Positions 61,013 through 64,000 of a stretch of DNA of 64,000 bases are shown piece by piece. Each line of letters starts with the position of its first letter. Position 1 is the first letter of the stretch. The DNA is taken from positions 1,116,001-1,180,000 of the forward strand of contig NZ_BAABHW010000001.1 of NCBI RefSeq assembly GCF_039542305.1. The letters run 5' to 3'. A program made the position numbers and the translations under genes. This stretch comes from Roseibacterium beibuensis (GTDB lineage Bacteria; Pseudomonadota; Alphaproteobacteria; Rhodobacterales; Rhodobacteraceae). Below the pieces are notes generated by a model. It was given only the letters and a program-made list of their open reading frames with translations. It ran no database searches and had not been told where the DNA came from.

Positions 61013-61435
61013 ATGAGAGACACAGGCCAGAAGCCCGGTCCCAGATCCACGCAACGCGACGCCCATGCCAGCGATGTGCAGGGTTGCCGCGTGCTGGCCG
61101 TGGCGCTCGCCTCGGACGTGCTGGACCTGCTGCCGCGCAACGTGCTCGAACCCCATTCCTACATCGCCCGCGCGTCTTACGACGAGCTCGACTCGATGCA
61201 TTTCTCGGGCCCGGATGCGCCGGCGCTGGTGCTGTCGCCGCTTCTGACGCCGTTTTTCGATGCCATCGACCTTGCCCGATACCTCAGCCAGCGCGCCTAT
61301 CGCGGGCGCTACCTTGCTCTGGTCGAAAAACTGCCCTCGGCCAACCTCATCCGGCGCGAGGTCGAGGCGCAGTCGCCCGACCTGAATTTCGACGTGGTGG
61401 TGCTGGATGGCTCCACCCCGTTGCACTCTCTGTGA
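61013..61435 (+). CDS. Hypothetical protein (Rossmann/receiver-like)
   Basis: The 140-residue protein is hydrophilic and lacks a signal. The alternation of short beta-like stretches (RVLAVALASDVLDLLP, PALVLSPLLTPFF, RYLALVEKLPSANLIRRE, NFDVVVLDG) is reminiscent of a response-regulator receiver fold, but I cannot see the phospho-Asp or Lys set. No family is recognised. It overlaps the next gene by 4 bp (GTGA) and heads a three-gene unit. Confidence 0.65.
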   Translation: MRDTGQKPGPRSTQRDAHASDVQGCRVLAVALASDVLDLLPRNVLEPHSYIARASYDELDSMHFSGPDAPALVLSPLLTPFFDAIDLARYLSQRAYRGRYLALVEKLPSANLIRREVEAQSPDLNFDVVVLDGSTPLHSL

Positions 61436-61806
61436 TCCGCGCAACCGTCCTTCTGCTGCTGGCGGCCCTGCCCGCGACCGCCCAGGAAAATTTCACCGAC
61501 CGCATCGCCGGGCGCTATGCCGGCGGCATCGGCCTGCCCCAAGGCAGCCCCTGTCCGCCTGCCGCCCCGGAAGGCGGCCGCCCCGTCGGCTTCGAGGGCG
61601 AGACCTATTACGGAGCGAATTTCACCTGCCGCTTCCACACCGCAACCCCGGTGCGCGGCATGGACGCGATCCTCTACGATGTCAGTTGCACCGGCGAGAC
61701 GGGCACACCCTATGATGCCGGGCGCACGATGCTGATGCCCACCGAGGAGGGGCTATGGTTCATACAGGACGGAAGGATGCAATTTTGGCCCCGCTGCACC
61801 GATTGA
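61432..61806 (+). CDS. Small secreted four-cysteine protein 1
   Basis: The 124-residue protein starts at GTG 61432, overlapping the previous stop by 4 bp, and has a signal peptide (VIRATVLLLLAALPATAQ, cleavage after TAQ). The mature part has four Cys (SPCP, FTCRF, VSCTGE, PRCTD). It is paralogous to the next gene: both share RGMDA-[IM]-L-[YF]-D, C-x-GE, YD-x-GR-x-MLM and a terminal W-x-RC-x-D. I recognise no named family. The Cys pattern suggests two disulfides in the periplasm. Confidence 0.8.
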   Translation: MIRATVLLLLAALPATAQENFTDRIAGRYAGGIGLPQGSPCPPAAPEGGRPVGFEGETYYGANFTCRFHTATPVRGMDAILYDVSCTGETGTPYDAGRTMLMPTEEGLWFIQDGRMQFWPRCTD

Positions 61807-62165
61807 CCCTTGCCCTGGCGCTCTGCGCCACGCCGCTTGCCGCGCAGGAGGATTTCCTGCCGCGCCTCGAAGGGTCCTACCTGCCCCCCGCCCCGGAGGC
61901 CGCGCGGTTCAGCTGCGACGGCCAATGGGGCCTGATCGGCGGGCGCCTCGGCATCCGCGACGGCCAGTTGATCGGGTTGGAGAACGCCTGCACGCTTACC
62001 GACCCGGTCGAGCTGCGCGGCATGGACGCGATGCTTTTCGACACGCAATGCGCCGGCGAAGGCGTCGAATACGATGGCGGGCGCGTGATGCTGATGGCGA
62101 CCCGCGCAGGGATCGCCATCATACGCGATGGATCGGTCGTCGAGTGGACGCGCTGCCCGGATTAG
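61755..62165 (+). CDS. Small secreted four-cysteine protein 2 (paralogue)
   Basis: The 136-residue protein begins at ATG 61755, which has the ribosome site GAGGAGGGG, and overlaps the 3' end of the previous gene by 52 bp in another frame. A signal peptide (HRLTLALALCATPLAAQ) precedes a mature domain with four Cys (FSCDG, NACTL, TQCAGE, TRCPD) aligned with those of its paralogue. It ends in convergent 4-bp overlap with the PLP enzyme gene. Function unknown. Confidence 0.8.
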   Translation: MVHTGRKDAILAPLHRLTLALALCATPLAAQEDFLPRLEGSYLPPAPEAARFSCDGQWGLIGGRLGIRDGQLIGLENACTLTDPVELRGMDAMLFDTQCAGEGVEYDGGRVMLMATRAGIAIIRDGSVVEWTRCPD

Positions 62166-63352
62166 ACGGCGGCCAGCCCCTGCTCGAAATCCGAGATCAG
62201 CAGATCGATCTCCTCGATCCCGACCGAAACGCGGAAGAACCCGTCGCTCATGCCCAATTCCGCCCGCGCCTCGGAGGTCAGGGCGCGGTGGCTGGAGCTT
62301 GCCGGGTGGCTGAGCGTCGTGCCCACATCCCCCAGCGTCGGCGCGAAGGGCAGTTGCGGCGCGGCCTCGACCATGCGGTTCGCGGCGCGCTCGTCGCCCT
62401 CGATCTCGAAGCTGACCATGTTGCCGGTTCGCTCGCCCAACAGCGCCTTGGCGCGCGCGCGATCGGGGTGATCGTCCCGGCCCGGGTAAAGCACGCGTTT
62501 GACCTTGGGGTGCCCGGCCAGGAAATCGGCCAGCGCGGCGGCATTCGCCTCGGCCCGGTCATAGCGCAGCGGGAAGGTGTAAAGCCCCCGCTCGGCCAGC
62601 CAGCATTCATAGGGCGACGGCGTCAGCCCCGTGGTCACCGCGAAATCGTAGATCGCCTTTTGCAGCGCCGCGTCCTTGGCCACGACATATCCCAGCGTCA
62701 CGTCGGAATGCCCGGCCAACAGCTTCGTCACCGAGTGAATCACGATATCCGCGCCATGCTCGAAGGGCCGCCAGGCGCGCGGCGTGGTGAAGGTGTTGTC
62801 CACGGCCAGAAGCACGCCCGCCTCGCGCGCGACCTTGGCGATGCCGTCCATGTCCGCCACCCGCAGGGTCGGGTTCGACACGACCTCGACCAGGATCATC
62901 TTGGTCTCGGGCCGGATCGCGGCGCGCACGGCCTCGGCATCGGTCGGGTCGGCCACGCTGGTCGCGATCCCGAAGCGGCCCAGGTCCTGGTGCATCAGCC
63001 GCAACGACCGGCCATAAAGCTGGTTGCCGCCCACCACATGGTCCCCGGCCCCCATCAGCCCCATCAGCGCCGCCGTCACCGCCGCCATGCCGGACCCGGT
63101 GACGATACCGCCCGTCGCGCCTTCCATGGCGTCGATCTTCTGCGCCAGAAGCGTCGCGTTCGGGTGGCCTTCGCGGGCGTAGGTGTAGCCCGTCTCGCGC
63201 CCCTCGTATTGCGCATGCAGCGTGTCGATGGACGGGGAGGCATAGACGACCGAGGGCTGGATCGGCGTGACCACGGGGCGGCTGACGCCCTCGGCCAGCG
63301 GCATCCGCCGCACAAGGGTTTCGGGCCGGATGTTACGGCGATCCTCGGTCAT
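62162..63352 (-). CDS. Trans-sulfuration PLP-dependent enzyme (cystathionine gamma-synthase/beta-lyase family)
   Basis: The 396-residue protein belongs to the Cys/Met metabolism PLP family. The PLP Lys is in HSVTKLLAGHSDVTLG, with VTGSGMAAVTAALMGL, LVEVVSNPTLRVADM and AVDNTFTTPRAWRPFEHGAD forming the cofactor pocket. End block TLGDVGTTLSHPASSSHRAL is typical of the cystathionine gamma-lyase/synthase and methionine gamma-lyase group. The exact reaction cannot be assigned. Start 63352 has AGAGGCC upstream and matches the family N-terminus. Confidence 0.92.
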   Translation of the reverse strand: MTEDRRNIRPETLVRRMPLAEGVSRPVVTPIQPSVVYASPSIDTLHAQYEGRETGYTYAREGHPNATLLAQKIDAMEGATGGIVTGSGMAAVTAALMGLMGAGDHVVGGNQLYGRSLRLMHQDLGRFGIATSVADPTDAEAVRAAIRPETKMILVEVVSNPTLRVADMDGIAKVAREAGVLLAVDNTFTTPRAWRPFEHGADIVIHSVTKLLAGHSDVTLGYVVAKDAALQKAIYDFAVTTGLTPSPYECWLAERGLYTFPLRYDRAEANAAALADFLAGHPKVKRVLYPGRDDHPDRARAKALLGERTGNMVSFEIEGDERAANRMVEAAPQLPFAPTLGDVGTTLSHPASSSHRALTSEARAELGMSDGFFRVSVGIEEIDLLISDFEQGLAAV

Positions 63353-63403
63353 CTGGGGCCTCTCTCGGTTTCTCGGACGGCGCATCTAACACCCCGCTCC
63401 GGC

Positions 63404-63431
63404 AAGAGAAAAGGGCCGACGTCACGGCCCC
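63404..63431 (-). terminator. Intrinsic terminator downstream of proA
   Basis: On the minus strand GGGCCG-TGACGT-CGGCCC is followed by TTTTCTCTT. It lies about 95 bp after the proA stop and upstream of the PLP enzyme gene, so it should end the proA transcript. Confidence 0.75.
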
Positions 63432-63441
63432 TTGTCCCGTG

Positions 63442-63500
63442 CATCTTTATCCCCCGAACATGCCGGGGGGAGGCCGAAAGGCCGGGGGGCAGAGCCCCCC
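63442..63500. repeat. Intergenic two-hairpin repeat, copy D
   Basis: Contains CATCTTTATCCCCCGAACAT, GGGGGGAG, hairpin GGCC-GAAA-GGCC (63472-63483) and hairpin GGGGGGC-AGA-GCCCCCC (63484-63500). It lies between proA and the PLP enzyme gene. Confidence 0.75.
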
Positions 63501-63522
63501 TGCCCGGCGCGGCCCAACGCGA

Positions 63523-64000
63523 TCAGGCCCGGACGGTGCCGTCGCCCGTCACGAGATACTTGAACGAGGTCAGCTGCTCCGCCCCCACCGGCCCGCGCGC
63601 ATGCATCTTGCCGGTGGCAATCCCGATCTCGGCCCCCATCCCGAACTCACCGCCATCGGCCAACTGGGTCGAGGCGTTTCGCATCAGGATCGCCGAATCG
63701 AGCCGCTGGAAGAAGCGCTGCGCCGCCGCGTCATCCTCGGCGATGATGCTGTCGGTATGGTTCGAGCCATAGCGCCGGATATGGGCAATGGCCGCGTCGA
63801 TATCGTCCACGACCCTGGCCGCGATGATCATGTCGAGGAACTCGCGCCCGAAATCCTCCTCGGTGGCCGGGACGACGCCCTCGATCTTCTGCAACTCGGC
63901 ATCGCCGCGCAGCTCGACCCCGGCGTCGATCAGGGCGCGCACCACGCCCTGCCCGATCGTGTCCAGCACGTCGCGATGGATCAGCAGGCATTCCGCCGAT
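63523..64000 (-). CDS. proA: Gamma-glutamyl phosphate reductase, 3' part
   Basis: ProA reduces gamma-glutamyl phosphate to glutamate semialdehyde in proline synthesis. Only the C-terminal 158 codons are visible; the 5' part lies beyond position 64000. Recognisable blocks are AECLLIHRDVLD at the window edge, DFGREFLDMIIAARVVDD, SNHTDSIIAED, NASTQLADGGEFGMGAEIGI and GPVGAEQLTSFKYLVTGDG, all standard for the C-terminal region. Confidence 0.95.
   Translation of the reverse strand, partial: SAECLLIHRDVLDTIGQGVVRALIDAGVELRGDAELQKIEGVVPATEEDFGREFLDMIIAARVVDDIDAAIAHIRRYGSNHTDSIIAEDDAAAQRFFQRLDSAILMRNASTQLADGGEFGMGAEIGIATGKMHARGPVGAEQLTSFKYLVTGDGTVRA

Overview
The window is GC-rich, densely packed chromosomal DNA from an alphaproteobacterium, most likely a marine or soil member of the Rhodobacterales (Roseobacter group). 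The inference rests on gene content: a fused indolepyruvate:ferredoxin oxidoreductase, membrane urate oxidase PuuD with a cytochrome c tail, a HemB of the Mg/alkali type, BolA next to a CGFS glutaredoxin, a short PurL, and a phoR-pstSCAB-phoU-phoB cluster. I see no insertion sequence, prophage, CRISPR array, tRNA or rRNA. This is core and metabolic chromosome, not an island.

Layout. 1-6060 (minus): a TRAP transporter (dctP-dctQ-dctM) followed by the binding protein and two ATPases of a branched-chain amino-acid type ABC importer, cut by the left edge. 6226-10998: purine/ureide breakdown (allantoicase, divergent PuuD) plus an HpcH/HpaI aldolase, an aldose-epimerase-like protein and a YaiI-family protein. 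11073-16736: GTPase Der, a small membrane protein, the CGFS glutaredoxin/BolA pair, PurL and a GNAT acetyltransferase. 16764-22353: a candidate sRNA, a LysR regulator divergent from the 1135-residue indolepyruvate oxidoreductase, and a TetR regulator. 22358-31218: PPK2, an alpha/beta hydrolase, MetA, a P-loop protein, a penicillin-amidase family acylase, a SYLF lipoprotein, HemB and a membrane protein. 31272-41335: Mfd with a palindromic in-frame insert, DUF2306, an acyl-CoA ligase/DsbA-like/MFS operon, a CsbD-like stress protein, a patatin and 3-hydroxybutyrate dehydrogenase. 41421-49859: a second candidate sRNA, an oligopeptide-type binding protein, an aldehyde dehydrogenase with a GAF-Fis regulator, DUF502, the pseudouridine catabolic pair psuK-psuG, and rpsB-tsf. 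51215-60703: a LuxR-type regulator, AroQ, and the complete phosphate regulon with a three-repeat Pho box. 61013-64000: three small overlapping genes including two paralogous secreted four-cysteine proteins, a trans-sulfuration PLP enzyme and the 3' part of proA.

Most neighbouring genes are joined by 4-bp ATGA-type overlaps, so operons are easy to read. GC-rich stem-loops recur just downstream of solute-binding-protein genes (TRAP, ABC and Pst), consistent with differential expression of binding protein and membrane parts.

The most interesting non-genic signals are: (1) two adjacent perfect palindromes around CTCGAG inserted in frame in mfd; (2) two orphan intrinsic terminators, each preceded at about 75-80 nt by a plausible sigma70 promoter, which look like unannotated sRNAs; (3) a four-copy family of intergenic two-hairpin repeats whose first stem changes sequence but keeps pairing; and (4) an open reading frame that joins a membrane segment in frame to the CGFS glutaredoxin.
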